A DNA stretch of 64,000 nt from an uncultured Ignavibacteria bacterium (lineage in GTDB: Bacteria > Bacteroidota > Ignavibacteria > SZUA-365): positions 1-64,000 of the forward strand of contig CAJXVM010000013.1 in NCBI GenBank assembly GCA_913061095.1, read 5' to 3'. Every line of letters starts with the position of its first letter. The first letter of the stretch is position 1. This document shows positions 41,711 through 53,461 of this stretch, piece by piece. Under the pieces are notes generated by a model, which did not search any database, was not told the origin of the DNA, and saw nothing but the letters and a program-made list of their open reading frames with translations. A program made the position numbers and the translations under genes.

Positions 41711-44074
41711 ATGAATAATTCGGAGAAGAACATCATTGAATGGTGGAATCCTGAATGGAATGTATTCCGAATAGCTCTGTGTGTAACCGGCAGTGTTGCC
41801 CGCGGAGAGGAAACACCGCATTCCGATATTGATCTGCTTCTGATTCATGATCCGGAAGAAGCCTGTGTTCGTCTGAGTGAACGCATTATCCGGATGCTGC
41901 ATACTCGCTTCGAGCATATCAGCGTTGTGGCCCGTTCGCTCGAAGAGCATGATGCAACGCTCCTCAATGATCTTCGTTCACTCACCGCCCAGGCGGATAC
42001 GCGACTTCTGACGGGAGACCCTGAGCTCTTTCGCCTGTTCAGGAGGCAGCTGTGCGGACAGATCGTACAAAACCGTCAGAGTGTGCTGAACAGTCTGCGG
42101 GAGTCATCGCAGGAACGGCACAGACACTACGGTGAAACTGTCGCGCTGCTCGAGCCGAACATAAAAAACAGTGCCGGTGCACTGCGCGATATTCACATCA
42201 TGGGATACATCGCTGTTTCGCTGCATGCGGAAGAATGTTTCTCCACGGAACAGGATAGCATGATCTCCGTACCCGATCGCATTTCCATTCTTGATCTGCA
42301 GGAGCAGCGGAAAAAGGATCTGTTGTCTGCGTACCGTTTCATGCTCAACGTACGCCGCAGTATGCATGAGTGCAGCGGACATCTGCATGATATCCTGGGA
42401 TTCGATCTGCAGCGTTCCGTTGCCGAGGCAATGGGGTATGGTTCACGTGATGAGAAGAGTGCCGTGGAAGAGTTCATGCGCGATTATTATCGCCATGCGA
42501 GAGTTGTTCACATATCGCAGGAACTGTTGTTTCACGATGTCCTGCAACACGGTTCTGATCCTCTGGTACTGTTTTCAGACACCGGATCCCCGAAACCAAT
42601 CCCGGAAAGCGAGCTTCCCGAAGAAGTGCTGCGCATGTTCCTGCGCTCATGCGAAACAGGAGAACCCGTATCCATCGCATTGATGCGGACACTGGACCGT
42701 CATCCTGAGCTGGATTTCTCAACTTTTGAGGTTCGGAAAATATTTGATGAGATTCTTCGACAGCCGAAAAACGTGGCTGCGACGCTCTCGCGTATGCATG
42801 ACATGCGCATTCTCGGGCGCCTGATGCCTGAGTTTTCTCTTCTGGATCACTTTTTTCAGCACAATATATATCACTATTTCACCGCGGACGAACATACGCT
42901 GCGGGCGCTGCACGCCTGTGAATCTCTTCATGGTTCCGGGGAACATGCGGAGCGGGCGCTGCACCGCATCAGTGACATGTCGGTGCTTCATTATGCGATT
43001 CTTCTTCATGACGCGGCAAAGCCGATCGATCTTTCCAACCATGAAGATGTGGGTGCGGAACTCGCACCTGTTGTTCTTTCACGTCACGGACGCGAAGATA
43101 TTGTCGATGATGTAGTGTTCCTCGTTCGGAATCATCTCTTCATGGAGCAAATCGCATTTCGCAGGAATATTCGTGAGTCTGCGACCATCCGCGCATTTGT
43201 GGAACTGCTGGAGAATGAAAAACGACTCGATTTGCTCTATGTCCTGACCTGGTCCGATATGTCCGCACTGAATCCCGGTGTCCTCACGGAATGGAAGAAG
43301 GAATTGCTCGCCGAGTTGTACGACATCACGCGGGTGTATTTCGAAACAGGTGACATTGCACATGCGCCCGTCCCCGCGGAGTACGATGCGGAACCGGTTT
43401 CGAGCATGAGTTCTCATGAATTCCGCACGGCGGTGCAGGATATTTTTGAGGGGGAACAGGTGCGTATGCATATCACGCATCACCGTGCTTTCAGTGAAGT
43501 GACCGTTTTCTGTGTCGACAGACCACAGCTGCTGTCGCGACTTTCCGCAGCGTTTTTCGGTGCGGACTGTACCATCGTCGACGCCATGATAGAGACGCGG
43601 AACGATGTTGTCATAGATGTTTTTCGTGTGATAGACATCATATCAGGAAAGCACCTATCTGTGGAACAGGCGCATTCCCTTGAGCGGTTGATCAGACAGG
43701 TGTGTGCGGGAACGTTGAATTCGGAAGAACTCTATCACAGATACCGCAGAAAGTGGATCCGCCGTCTCCGTAAAATGCCCAAAACGGATGTGCGCCAAGA
43801 CGTCGAGTATGTCGCCCATGTGACAGACAGCGGTGAAGAACAGACGATCATCGAGGTGTATGCCCCGGATACATTCGGCCTTCTGTACCGCGTTGCCGGT
43901 GAAATTTCCCGATTTGGATTGAATGTCGTATTTGCCAAAATTGCAACGAGAGTCGACGGTGTCGTCGATTCCTTCTACGTCGTGGATGAAAAGGGAAAGC
44001 CGTTCACGGACGAGAACAAGAGAAAACAGCTGCGCGAACAGCTGCTTTCACACATCACATCACTTACCCAGTAA
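41711..44074 (+). CDS. GlnD-like [protein-PII] uridylyltransferase
   Basis: 787 residues. The nucleotidyltransferase domain has GSVARGEETPHSDIDLL (metal-binding Asp pair). The PII-uridylyltransferase region has LLEPNIKNSAGALRDIHIMGY. An HD domain follows (ILLHDAAKPIDLSNHEDVGAELA), and two ACT domains close the protein (FCVDRPQLLSRLSAAFFGADCTIVDA, and YAPDTFGLLYRVAGEISRFGLNV). That is the complete GlnD order for uridylylating and deuridylylating PII proteins in response to glutamine. No glnB or glnA gene is adjacent. It starts beside the putative origin. Confidence 0.85.
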   Translation: MNNSEKNIIEWWNPEWNVFRIALCVTGSVARGEETPHSDIDLLLIHDPEEACVRLSERIIRMLHTRFEHISVVARSLEEHDATLLNDLRSLTAQADTRLLTGDPELFRLFRRQLCGQIVQNRQSVLNSLRESSQERHRHYGETVALLEPNIKNSAGALRDIHIMGYIAVSLHAEECFSTEQDSMISVPDRISILDLQEQRKKDLLSAYRFMLNVRRSMHECSGHLHDILGFDLQRSVAEAMGYGSRDEKSAVEEFMRDYYRHARVVHISQELLFHDVLQHGSDPLVLFSDTGSPKPIPESELPEEVLRMFLRSCETGEPVSIALMRTLDRHPELDFSTFEVRKIFDEILRQPKNVAATLSRMHDMRILGRLMPEFSLLDHFFQHNIYHYFTADEHTLRALHACESLHGSGEHAERALHRISDMSVLHYAILLHDAAKPIDLSNHEDVGAELAPVVLSRHGREDIVDDVVFLVRNHLFMEQIAFRRNIRESATIRAFVELLENEKRLDLLYVLTWSDMSALNPGVLTEWKKELLAELYDITRVYFETGDIAHAPVPAEYDAEPVSSMSSHEFRTAVQDIFEGEQVRMHITHHRAFSEVTVFCVDRPQLLSRLSAAFFGADCTIVDAMIETRNDVVIDVFRVIDIISGKHLSVEQAHSLERLIRQVCAGTLNSEELYHRYRRKWIRRLRKMPKTDVRQDVEYVAHVTDSGEEQTIIEVYAPDTFGLLYRVAGEISRFGLNVVFAKIATRVDGVVDSFYVVDEKGKPFTDENKRKQLREQLLSHITSLTQ

Positions 44075-44086
44075 CGGATTGCGTTC

Positions 44087-44908
44087 ATGTCAGCCTGGAG
44101 CATCCCGCAGCAGCAGAAAAGTATCGGCATCTTCGACTCGGGAATCGGAGGATTGACGGTGGTCCATGCACTCATGAAGCATCTGCCAAATGAGAACATC
44201 ACATATTTCGGTGACACAGCGCGCGTGCCGTATGGCAGTAAATCGGCTGAGGTAGTCAGGGAATATGCGTTCGAGGATACGCGTTTTCTCCTGCAACAGG
44301 GGGTGAAAATAATAGTCGTGGCATGCAACACGGTATCCGCCGTAGCCATTGATGACCTCAAATCCCATTTCGACATCCCCATCATCGGCATGATCAAGCC
44401 GGGCGCGACGGTCGCCTGCGACGTTACAGCGCGCGGACAGGTTGGTGTCATCGGTACGCTCGCTACAATTGCCAGTGAATCGTACCCGCGTGCCATCAGG
44501 GAGTGCAGTGCGGATATTCGGGTGCATTCGCAGCCGTGCCCCCTGTTTGTACCGCTTGCGGAAGAAGGATGGAGCGATCATCCGGTCACACGTCTCGTAG
44601 CCGAGGAATACCTGGGGAAACTCCGTGACCAGGGTATCGATGCTCTCATTCTCGGCTGTACGCATTACCCGATTCTCCGGAATGTCATTCAGGAGACCAT
44701 CGGCTCGCATGTGACGCTGATCGACTCGGGAGAAGCCGCGGCAATGCGCGTCGAAGAATTGCTGCGCGAACAGGATCTCCTGAACACATCGCGTGAACAA
44801 CCCAACTATTCCTTCTTTGTATCCGACGTTCCACAGAAGTTCAAGCAGCTCGGTCAGATATTTCTCGGCAAATCCGACCTGCGCGTAACCAAAGTCCACC
44901 TCACCTGA
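44087..44908 (+). CDS. murI: Glutamate racemase
   Basis: 273 residues. Catalytic regions IGIFDSGIGGLTVVHALM (Asp), VVACNTVSAVA (first Cys) and ILGCTHYPIL (second Cys) are intact, as is YFGDTARVPYGSKS. It makes D-glutamate for peptidoglycan. It begins 12 bp after the GlnD-like gene and is probably in one transcript with it. Confidence 0.96.
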   Translation: MSAWSIPQQQKSIGIFDSGIGGLTVVHALMKHLPNENITYFGDTARVPYGSKSAEVVREYAFEDTRFLLQQGVKIIVVACNTVSAVAIDDLKSHFDIPIIGMIKPGATVACDVTARGQVGVIGTLATIASESYPRAIRECSADIRVHSQPCPLFVPLAEEGWSDHPVTRLVAEEYLGKLRDQGIDALILGCTHYPILRNVIQETIGSHVTLIDSGEAAAMRVEELLREQDLLNTSREQPNYSFFVSDVPQKFKQLGQIFLGKSDLRVTKVHLT

Positions 44909-44997
44909 CACGCTGCAGTTTTACTACACAGCAGAATTCGCTAAATTTATCACGACTTCGGTTCTCTCCGCCGCATTTCAGCGTTCCCGGAGGGTCA

Positions 44998-47106
44998 TTG
45001 TTACGAAAACAGAGCACGATCATGGCAGCGAAAGAACAACAAGAACAGCAACAGTCGCTTTTTTCGGACTTCACAACTCCCGGAAAAGCGGCATGGGAAG
45101 AGAAAGTCATCCAGGATCTCAAGGGGAAGGAAATCAGTACTCTGACCTGGCATCCATACGAGGGATTTCCGGTGGCACCGATGCTATTCCGTGAAGATGT
45201 CAGTGATATCGAACATCTCGGCTTCATGCCGGATTTTGCACCGTATCACCGCGGCAGCACCCCGGCATCCTGGACCATCGCGCAGATCATCGATGAGATA
45301 GATCCAGAAGTGGCCACCGAGGAAATCGAGCGCGCAGTCAACAACGGACAGCAGGCCGTCGGCATTCATTTTGATCGACAGCTGCACCGGGCGTCCTCGT
45401 TGAACACGGTCGTTGAAGAAGGCGGAACGGAAGGCCTTGCGGTGTATTCGCTGAAGGGAATGAAAACAATCGCCGATGTGCTCGGTGAAGAGACACCGCT
45501 CGAGATATACGGCGGGATGGCTTCACCGGTGCTTGCCGTCCTAGCAGAAGTATCTGGCTGCCTCGTATCGCACGTGGAATTCGATCCGCTCGGAACGCTT
45601 GCTGCCGAAGGTGCGCTGCCAATGAGTATGGAGTGCACGTTTCGTCTCGCTGCCGACGGAATCCGCATGGCAGAAAACGATGGACAAACAGCGCTCAGTG
45701 TAAGTGGTGAACCGTATCAGAATGCCGGCGCCAGCGCCGTCGAGGAACTTGGCTGTGTGCTTGCGGCGGGAGTCGAGTATCTGCATCGCCTGCAGGATAT
45801 CGGACTCGATGCGCGAGACATCGCCTCTCGGATGCGATTCACGTTTCCTGTCGGGACAAATTTCTTTATGGAGATCGCGAAACTGCGTGCCGCACGCATG
45901 CTGTGGGCGCACATCGTCCGGCAATTCGGCGTTGAAGATGAAAATGCACAGCGCATGCGCATCATGGTTCGCAGTTCGCGCTGGTTCCAGACGAAATATG
46001 ATCCATATGTCAACATGCTGCGCACGACGGTCGAAGCGATCGCGGGAGCCGTCGGTGGCGCGGACGCAATGCACACCGCACCCTTCGATGAAATCGCCGG
46101 TGAGCCGGGACCGTTTTCCCGCCGCATTGCGCGCAATACGCAGATCGTTCTCAGGGAGGAATCGCATCTCTCGCAGGTCGTTGATCCGGCGGGTGGCTCG
46201 TATTACGTGGAGGCACTGACGGATTCCCTTGCTCGTCACGCCTGGGATTTCTTCCGTGAGATTGAAGCGAAAGGCGGCTTCGTGGCAGCGCTCGAGGACG
46301 GTATTGTGCAGGCCCGCATCAATGCCACAGCGGATGAAAAACGGCGCAATATTTCACGACGCCGTGACGTGCTTGTGGGTACGACGCAGTACCCGAACAT
46401 TTCGGAGAAACCGTTGCCGCAGGCCGGACAGGATCCGGTTGAACGGGCACAGCGCATGCGAAACGCGCTGCGTGCATATGTTGATGACCGCGGTGAACGC
46501 AATGCCGATGCACTGGCCGCAGCGCTTGAAGATCCCGATGCGAAAATCGGTGAAGCGCTTCGAAAAGCCGTGCACGAAGGACTGACGGTTCCGGAAATCT
46601 CTCAGATGTTGTGCGCATCCGGGATTACCGCGCCGACAGTACAGCCGCTGACGGCGTTCCGCGGGGCCGATACCTTTGAGCGTATCCGCGATGCGGTCAC
46701 GAGGGCACCGAAAAAACCGACGGTCTTCCTCGCGACGCTCGGTCCGGTATTCTGGCGCCGCGCCCGCGCCACATTTTCCTCCGGCTTCTTCGGAGTGGCC
46801 GGCATGGAAATCATCGACAACCTGGGATTTGAATCTCCACAGGAAGCCGCGAATGCAGCGATCGACGCGCATGCCGACATCGTGGTCGCCTGCAGCGACG
46901 ATGAAAGCTACGGCAGTCTCGTGCCGGACCTGATAAATGCCCTGGCCGCCGGAGGGAAAAAACCGCTGGTCATTGTTGCCGGGAATCCGAAAGACGACAT
47001 CGAGGCACTCACCAAAGCCGGCGTGAACACATTCATTCATCTCAAGACGGATGCGGGGGAAACCCTGGCCGCCGTTCTCGAAACACTTGGAATCGAAATT
47101 CAATAA
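44998..47106 (+). CDS. mutA: Methylmalonyl-CoA mutase small subunit
   Basis: 702 residues from a TTG at 44998, chosen because GGAGGG lies just upstream; an ATG at 45022 has no such site. The TIM-barrel part contains [33 protein letters not shown] and DPAGGSYYVE. The C-terminal domain looks like a B12-binding fold but lacks the DxHxxG signature (it has LATLGPVFWRR), as expected for the non-catalytic beta chain. With mutB it interconverts methylmalonyl-CoA and succinyl-CoA. The two genes are 18 bp apart. Confidence 0.93.
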   Translation: MLRKQSTIMAAKEQQEQQQSLFSDFTTPGKAAWEEKVIQDLKGKEISTLTWHPYEGFPVAPMLFREDVSDIEHLGFMPDFAPYHRGSTPASWTIAQIIDEIDPEVATEEIERAVNNGQQAVGIHFDRQLHRASSLNTVVEEGGTEGLAVYSLKGMKTIADVLGEETPLEIYGGMASPVLAVLAEVSGCLVSHVEFDPLGTLAAEGALPMSMECTFRLAADGIRMAENDGQTALSVSGEPYQNAGASAVEELGCVLAAGVEYLHRLQDIGLDARDIASRMRFTFPVGTNFFMEIAKLRAARMLWAHIVRQFGVEDENAQRMRIMVRSSRWFQTKYDPYVNMLRTTVEAIAGAVGGADAMHTAPFDEIAGEPGPFSRRIARNTQIVLREESHLSQVVDPAGGSYYVEALTDSLARHAWDFFREIEAKGGFVAALEDGIVQARINATADEKRRNISRRRDVLVGTTQYPNISEKPLPQAGQDPVERAQRMRNALRAYVDDRGERNADALAAALEDPDAKIGEALRKAVHEGLTVPEISQMLCASGITAPTVQPLTAFRGADTFERIRDAVTRAPKKPTVFLATLGPVFWRRARATFSSGFFGVAGMEIIDNLGFESPQEAANAAIDAHADIVVACSDDESYGSLVPDLINALAAGGKKPLVIVAGNPKDDIEALTKAGVNTFIHLKTDAGETLAAVLETLGIEIQ

Positions 47107-47124
47107 GGACGCAGGAAAACGATC

Positions 47125-49293
<2,169 letters not shown>

Positions 49294-49319
49294 CCGCGCG
49301 TCAGTTTCCGCATTGAACA

Positions 49320-49356
49320 ACGGGGCCGTTTCACGGAAGCGGTCCCGTTTCCGTTT
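49320..49356 (+). terminator. Rho-independent terminator after mutB
   Basis: ACGGGGCCGTTT (49320-49331) pairs with AAGCGGTCCCGT (49337-49348) using two G-U pairs, loop CACGG, followed by TTCCGTTTT. It separates mutAB from the glycine-rich protein gene. Confidence 0.75.
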
Positions 49357-49414
49357 TGGGATTGAATATCTGTGCGCAAATCGATAACATGGAGTATACC
49401 GGAAACGACGAAGC

Positions 49415-52400
49415 ATGAAACGAATGGGATTCCTGATGAAGCCATATCCCCTGACTGTCCTCATCATTGCGATCATCGCTGTTCTTCCAGCGAGATCGGC
49501 CAGAGCGCAGACCATTTCATATATGATTCCAGACATCGGTGCGCCGGGCATGAACGTTTACGTCGAGTTTATCGCTCCGCATGATGGCATCGGAAATTTC
49601 GGCAGTGACGGGATGTATCTCAACCATCCCGGCGACAATATCCGTCTCGAATGCGCCGATCCCGCGGATACGGGAGCCGTAACCATCGGACCGCTTGTTG
49701 TTTCATGGGACGGTCGTCTCGTCTCGACACAGATTTTCGTGCATCCACACCTGAACCCGCCGAGCAGCGACTGGAATGTTGTCGGGCCGGACTATGAAAT
49801 TCCCCTGCGCTTTGTCCGCGGCGGCAATGTATCCAACGTCGAAACGTTTTATGTCGTGCGACCGCAGCCGGCCATCATCGATGGCGGCACGGGCGGTGAG
49901 ATCGGCGGCGGCGGGAGATGGGGACTGCGGTCGCGACGAGGAGCCATGATTGTTGACAGTCTCGATCTCACGGGTGACAGCTACTCGATTTCCACGGTGG
50001 ATGCGGATATCGCGGCACCCGGCAATCAGGGATATCTGCCGGCCGTCATCCTCTCCCGCGGTCCCGCGCGTTTTGGTGCGAACACACGGATGCACGTCGA
50101 CGCCACCGGGAAGGTCGCCGGACCGGGAGGCGGCGGTGGCGGAGGAAATTTCTGTGATTTCACCGGTGACGGATCCGATGGCGGTGACGGATTTACGGGC
50201 GGCGGTCCGGGCGGGAGAAACAGATCCGGAAATCCTCTTGGAAGTGATGAGTACCGGGATCCCGGCGCCGGATCGGGAGCGATGATCGGTATGACCGGCG
50301 GAAGTCTCAACGGTGTGCGCGGCGGGAATTCACCTGCATACGAAGCGTCAGGTGGCGGAACAGGACACCCGTTCGGGATATCCGGAGACGGCTGCAACAG
50401 CGGTTCAAGCTGCAATCCGCCGGGCGGATTCGGCGGCGGCAGCGGGCAGCAGCAGCAGCGTCCGGGCGGTGGCGGCGGATATGCCACCGCGGGGGGCTCG
50501 TCGAACAACGGAAACGGCGGACAGGTGCATGGCAATGAATTCATCGTTCCGCTGGCAGGCGGCTCCGGCGGCGCGAGCGGTAATCCCCAGCAGGGATTCG
50601 CCTGTTCAGGCGACGGCGGCGGCGGTGCGGGCGCACTACGACTTTCCGCCACTCAGGTCGAAGGCTATCTTTTCACGGCGAACGGAGCCGGCGGAGGCAA
50701 TGGCGCCTCGGGTGACGGCGGCTCCGGTTCCGGTGGCGCCGTGGAACTGCAGGCAAAACTCCTGTCCGGTGTCTGGAAGATCACCGCACTCGGCGGCACA
50801 GGCGCGGGCACGCCGGGCGGTGCGGGACGCATCCGCATGGATGGTCCCATCGGCTGGTACAGCAGCGGTATCCCGGTCGATGAATCCATGGCACAGGGGC
50901 CTTCGACCGATACGACGATGTTCGTGCGCAGGACCTTCGAGCTGACGGGAACGGGCGACGGGGAGGACATTCAGCTCTATCTCAAATCACGTTCGCAGCC
51001 CTGGACGCTGATCGACGTCATATCGGGATATTCGACAGACTGGCGCACCGATATCACGCTTCCCGAAAACGGCGACAGCCTGTTTTTTCTCGCCGCGATG
51101 CAGCAGGTGCCGACCCCTTCATCAGAGCGATACACCGCCCGGCCATCAAAAGTGTTTTCCCAGGCGGCGGCAAATATCCTCGTTCTGCAGACCATCCCTG
51201 AACTCGTCGCGGACGATTTCCTTCGTTTCCCGGAGATGCGCTGCGAGGATACGATGCTCGACACCGTGTTCGTCAGCAATGACGGTGACGGCATGCTCTT
51301 CATTGAAAACGCGTTTTTCCTGCGCGGCGACCAGGGATTCTCCCTGCTGCAGCCGTCGGGCTTCCCGCTGCCGATTCCGCCCGGAGAATCGGTCGCATTC
51401 ATCATTCAATCCTCGCGCATCCCCGGTCTTACGGGTCGCAACGCGGATACACTCGTGCTCCAACACAATGCACGCGGTGTGAATCCTTTTTACATGACGG
51501 TGGAGCAGGTCGTGCAGAATGCCGCCATGACGGTCACCTCGCATGAAGTGTCAATGCCGGAACTGCTGCTCTGCGAAGGTACATCGACGGATACGACAAT
51601 TCTGCTCATGAATACCGGAACAATACCGCTGCGAATTCTTTCGCCGCAGTTCAGCAATCCCGCGTTCTCTCTGGTTCGTCCCGCGCCTGCGGCGTTTCCC
51701 CTTGTGATCGATGCGGATTCCTCTCTGGAGCTGCAGCTTCGCGTTACGCACAGCGGCACGGGGACACAGACAGGAACACTGCTTCTCGAGGCCGACTCCA
51801 GCGGATGTTTCATCAATCACGATGTGATGCTGACGGCGCGCGCATGGGAGCCGGAGCTCAGCGTTACAGACCTTGATACATTTCCGACGCTGCTCTGTGA
51901 CGGCGACATCGCCGATGATACGCTGTTCGTGCGCAACGAGGGAGAGGAAGATGTGCGCATCACATCCGTCATGGTGACGGATGCGGCGTTCGCCGTACTG
52001 TCTCCGGCTGTGCCGCAAACGCTTTCGCCGGGTGCCGAACTGCCGGTAGTGATCCGTTTTGCACCCGCTGCCGCGGGAAGCTTCAGCGGATCCCTCATCC
52101 TCGAGGCGGAACCCTGCGTGCTGCGTTTCGAGCGTGACCTCGCAGGTATGCGTGAAGCGGTCGAGCTCACAGCGGATGCATTGGATTTTGGTCTTGTCCG
52201 GGCGGAAAACCTGCCTGTCACCGCGACAACGATGATACGTAATCCCGGTACGGTGGCGATCACGATTTCTTCCTCGGTTGATATCCCGCCGTTTCGAGTC
52301 ATCGGCGGACTTCCGGTGACGATCCCGCCGGGTGGCAGCGCGCCGTTGAACCTGCAGTTCGATGATCCGGGTTCGGACGGACCATACAGCGCAGAGATCG

Positions 52401-53131
52401 CGCTGCTTCATGATCCGAGCTGTGATCCCGTATTCGTGCAGCTGGATGGCCGGCGTGCGACGGCACGCATCGTGCTGATCGCTGACACGCTGAGCGCGGG
52501 TCCGTCGGAAGTTGTGGATGTTGCGCTGTACCTGCGCAATGCGGAGAACCTGCGTCTGTTCGGTGCGACGGGCATCACGGCAAATCTGCGCTACGAGAAG
52601 AGTCTGCTCGTTCCGCTGTTCGATCCTCCGGGCAGCATCGTCGGTAATGAGCGCATCATCCCGCTCGATCTGCCGCTCACCGTGGACGCGGATGACGTCG
52701 TGCTGCGTCTCCCGTTCATAGTGACTCTGGGCACGGCTCTGCAGACGCCGCTGCAGCTGACCGACGTGGAAGCGGTCGGGGGCGATCTGACCGTGGAGGT
52801 CATTGACGGACAGTTTACGCTGCTCGACGTTTGCCGGGAGGGCGATCCGCGACTCTTTGACGGATCGGCATCCATCGCGCTTGAACCGAACCGACCCAAT
52901 CCGTTTAATCCTGCCACGACCATTCGATTCTCCGTCATTGAGGAAGGACGAACGCGGCTGTATGTGCTGGATGCGCTCGGCAGGAAGGTCGCAACGCTTG
53001 TGGACGGCATGCTGCCGGCCGGTGAATACAGTGCGGAGTTCGACGGCTCCGGTCTGCCGACCGGTATCTACTTTTCGGTACTGCAGACACCCTCAGTCGT
53101 GAAGATGCGGCGCATGCTGCTCTCGAAGTGA
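49415..53131 (+). CDS. Large glycine-rich T9SS-secreted surface protein with Ig-like (choice-of-anchor) modules
   Basis: 1238 residues; an ATG at 49436 is an alternative start. Signal peptide to about residue 31, then a beta domain. A very Gly-rich region follows (about 150-490; GPGGGGGGGNFCDFTGDG, PGGGGGYATAGGSSNNGNGG). Three to four ASPM/choice-of-anchor-D-type Ig modules come next, each with LVRPAPAAFPLVIDADSSLELQLRV-style strands and CxGD/CEGTSTDT openings. A cohesin-like domain lies about 1000-1130. The C-terminal sorting domain is clear: NRPNPFNPATTIRFSV... LDALGRKVATLVDG... GLPTGIYFSVL. A surface adhesin or matrix protein is likely. Confidence 0.85.
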   Translation: MKRMGFLMKPYPLTVLIIAIIAVLPARSARAQTISYMIPDIGAPGMNVYVEFIAPHDGIGNFGSDGMYLNHPGDNIRLECADPADTGAVTIGPLVVSWDGRLVSTQIFVHPHLNPPSSDWNVVGPDYEIPLRFVRGGNVSNVETFYVVRPQPAIIDGGTGGEIGGGGRWGLRSRRGAMIVDSLDLTGDSYSISTVDADIAAPGNQGYLPAVILSRGPARFGANTRMHVDATGKVAGPGGGGGGGNFCDFTGDGSDGGDGFTGGGPGGRNRSGNPLGSDEYRDPGAGSGAMIGMTGGSLNGVRGGNSPAYEASGGGTGHPFGISGDGCNSGSSCNPPGGFGGGSGQQQQRPGGGGGYATAGGSSNNGNGGQVHGNEFIVPLAGGSGGASGNPQQGFACSGDGGGGAGALRLSATQVEGYLFTANGAGGGNGASGDGGSGSGGAVELQAKLLSGVWKITALGGTGAGTPGGAGRIRMDGPIGWYSSGIPVDESMAQGPSTDTTMFVRRTFELTGTGDGEDIQLYLKSRSQPWTLIDVISGYSTDWRTDITLPENGDSLFFLAAMQQVPTPSSERYTARPSKVFSQAAANILVLQTIPELVADDFLRFPEMRCEDTMLDTVFVSNDGDGMLFIENAFFLRGDQGFSLLQPSGFPLPIPPGESVAFIIQSSRIPGLTGRNADTLVLQHNARGVNPFYMTVEQVVQNAAMTVTSHEVSMPELLLCEGTSTDTTILLMNTGTIPLRILSPQFSNPAFSLVRPAPAAFPLVIDADSSLELQLRVTHSGTGTQTGTLLLEADSSGCFINHDVMLTARAWEPELSVTDLDTFPTLLCDGDIADDTLFVRNEGEEDVRITSVMVTDAAFAVLSPAVPQTLSPGAELPVVIRFAPAAAGSFSGSLILEAEPCVLRFERDLAGMREAVELTADALDFGLVRAENLPVTATTMIRNPGTVAITISSSVDIPPFRVIGGLPVTIPPGGSAPLNLQFDDPGSDGPYSAEIALLHDPSCDPVFVQLDGRRATARIVLIADTLSAGPSEVVDVALYLRNAENLRLFGATGITANLRYEKSLLVPLFDPPGSIVGNERIIPLDLPLTVDADDVVLRLPFIVTLGTALQTPLQLTDVEAVGGDLTVEVIDGQFTLLDVCREGDPRLFDGSASIALEPNRPNPFNPATTIRFSVIEEGRTRLYVLDALGRKVATLVDGMLPAGEYSAEFDGSGLPTGIYFSVLQTPSVVKMRRMLLSK

Positions 53132-53161
53132 GGTATGACCGTGTTTGACCGTCACCAGTTG

Positions 53162-53232
53162 CCCGGCTTGAACATGCCCTGCGGGAATTTGCGCGACGCG
53201 GAAATACCGGGCTGGAACATGTCCTGCGGGAA
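53162..53232. repeat. Imperfect direct repeat, 45-bp period
   Basis: The segments 53162-53187 and 53207-53232 are similar over 26 bp (both contain GAACATG and CCTGCGGGAA). They lie between the T9SS gene and tRNA-Leu, in DNA with no supported gene. Confidence 0.4.
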
Positions 53233-53306
53233 CACATACGGCTGAGCTGCTCGGCGATGAATGGATCGGGTTGCATTCCGGCGGGCGATTCACGAAATTT
53301 CGATAC

Positions 53307-53392
53307 GCTCGAGTGGCGGAATTGGCAGACGCGCTGGACTCAAAATCCAGTGGGTGTTAAAACCCGTGCCGGTTCGACCCCGGCCTCGAGTA
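53307..53392 (+). tRNA. tRNA-Leu (anticodon CAA)
   Basis: An 86-nt class II tRNA. Acceptor stem GCTCGAG (53307-53313) pairs with CTCGAGT (53385-53391, one G-U), discriminator A at 53392. Anticodon arm CTGGA/TCCAG with loop CTCAAAA gives anticodon CAA at 53341-53343. A long variable arm (GGGTGTTAAAACCC) and T-arm GCCGGTTCGACCCCGGC support leucine. CCA is not encoded; the genome reads CAA after the discriminator. Confidence 0.95.
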
Positions 53393-53395
53393 CAA

Positions 53396-53434
53396 CAAAG
53401 GCCGTCCCCTGAAAGAGGGACGGCCTTTGTTCCT
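53396..53434. terminator. Bidirectional rho-independent terminator
   Basis: CAAAGGCCGTCCC (53396-53408) pairs perfectly with GGGACGGCCTTTG (53417-53429), loop CTGAAAGA, then TTCCTT. The flanking AAA and TTT suit termination of the tRNA from the left and of the minus-strand gene from the right. Confidence 0.85.
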
Positions 53435-53461
53435 TCCCGGCCTTTGCCACAATTGCGATTG

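Noticed and set aside
49900-50700. Gly-rich region as collagen-like
   Set aside because: Gly occurs in runs and not as regular Gly-X-Y triplets, so a collagen helix is not supported.
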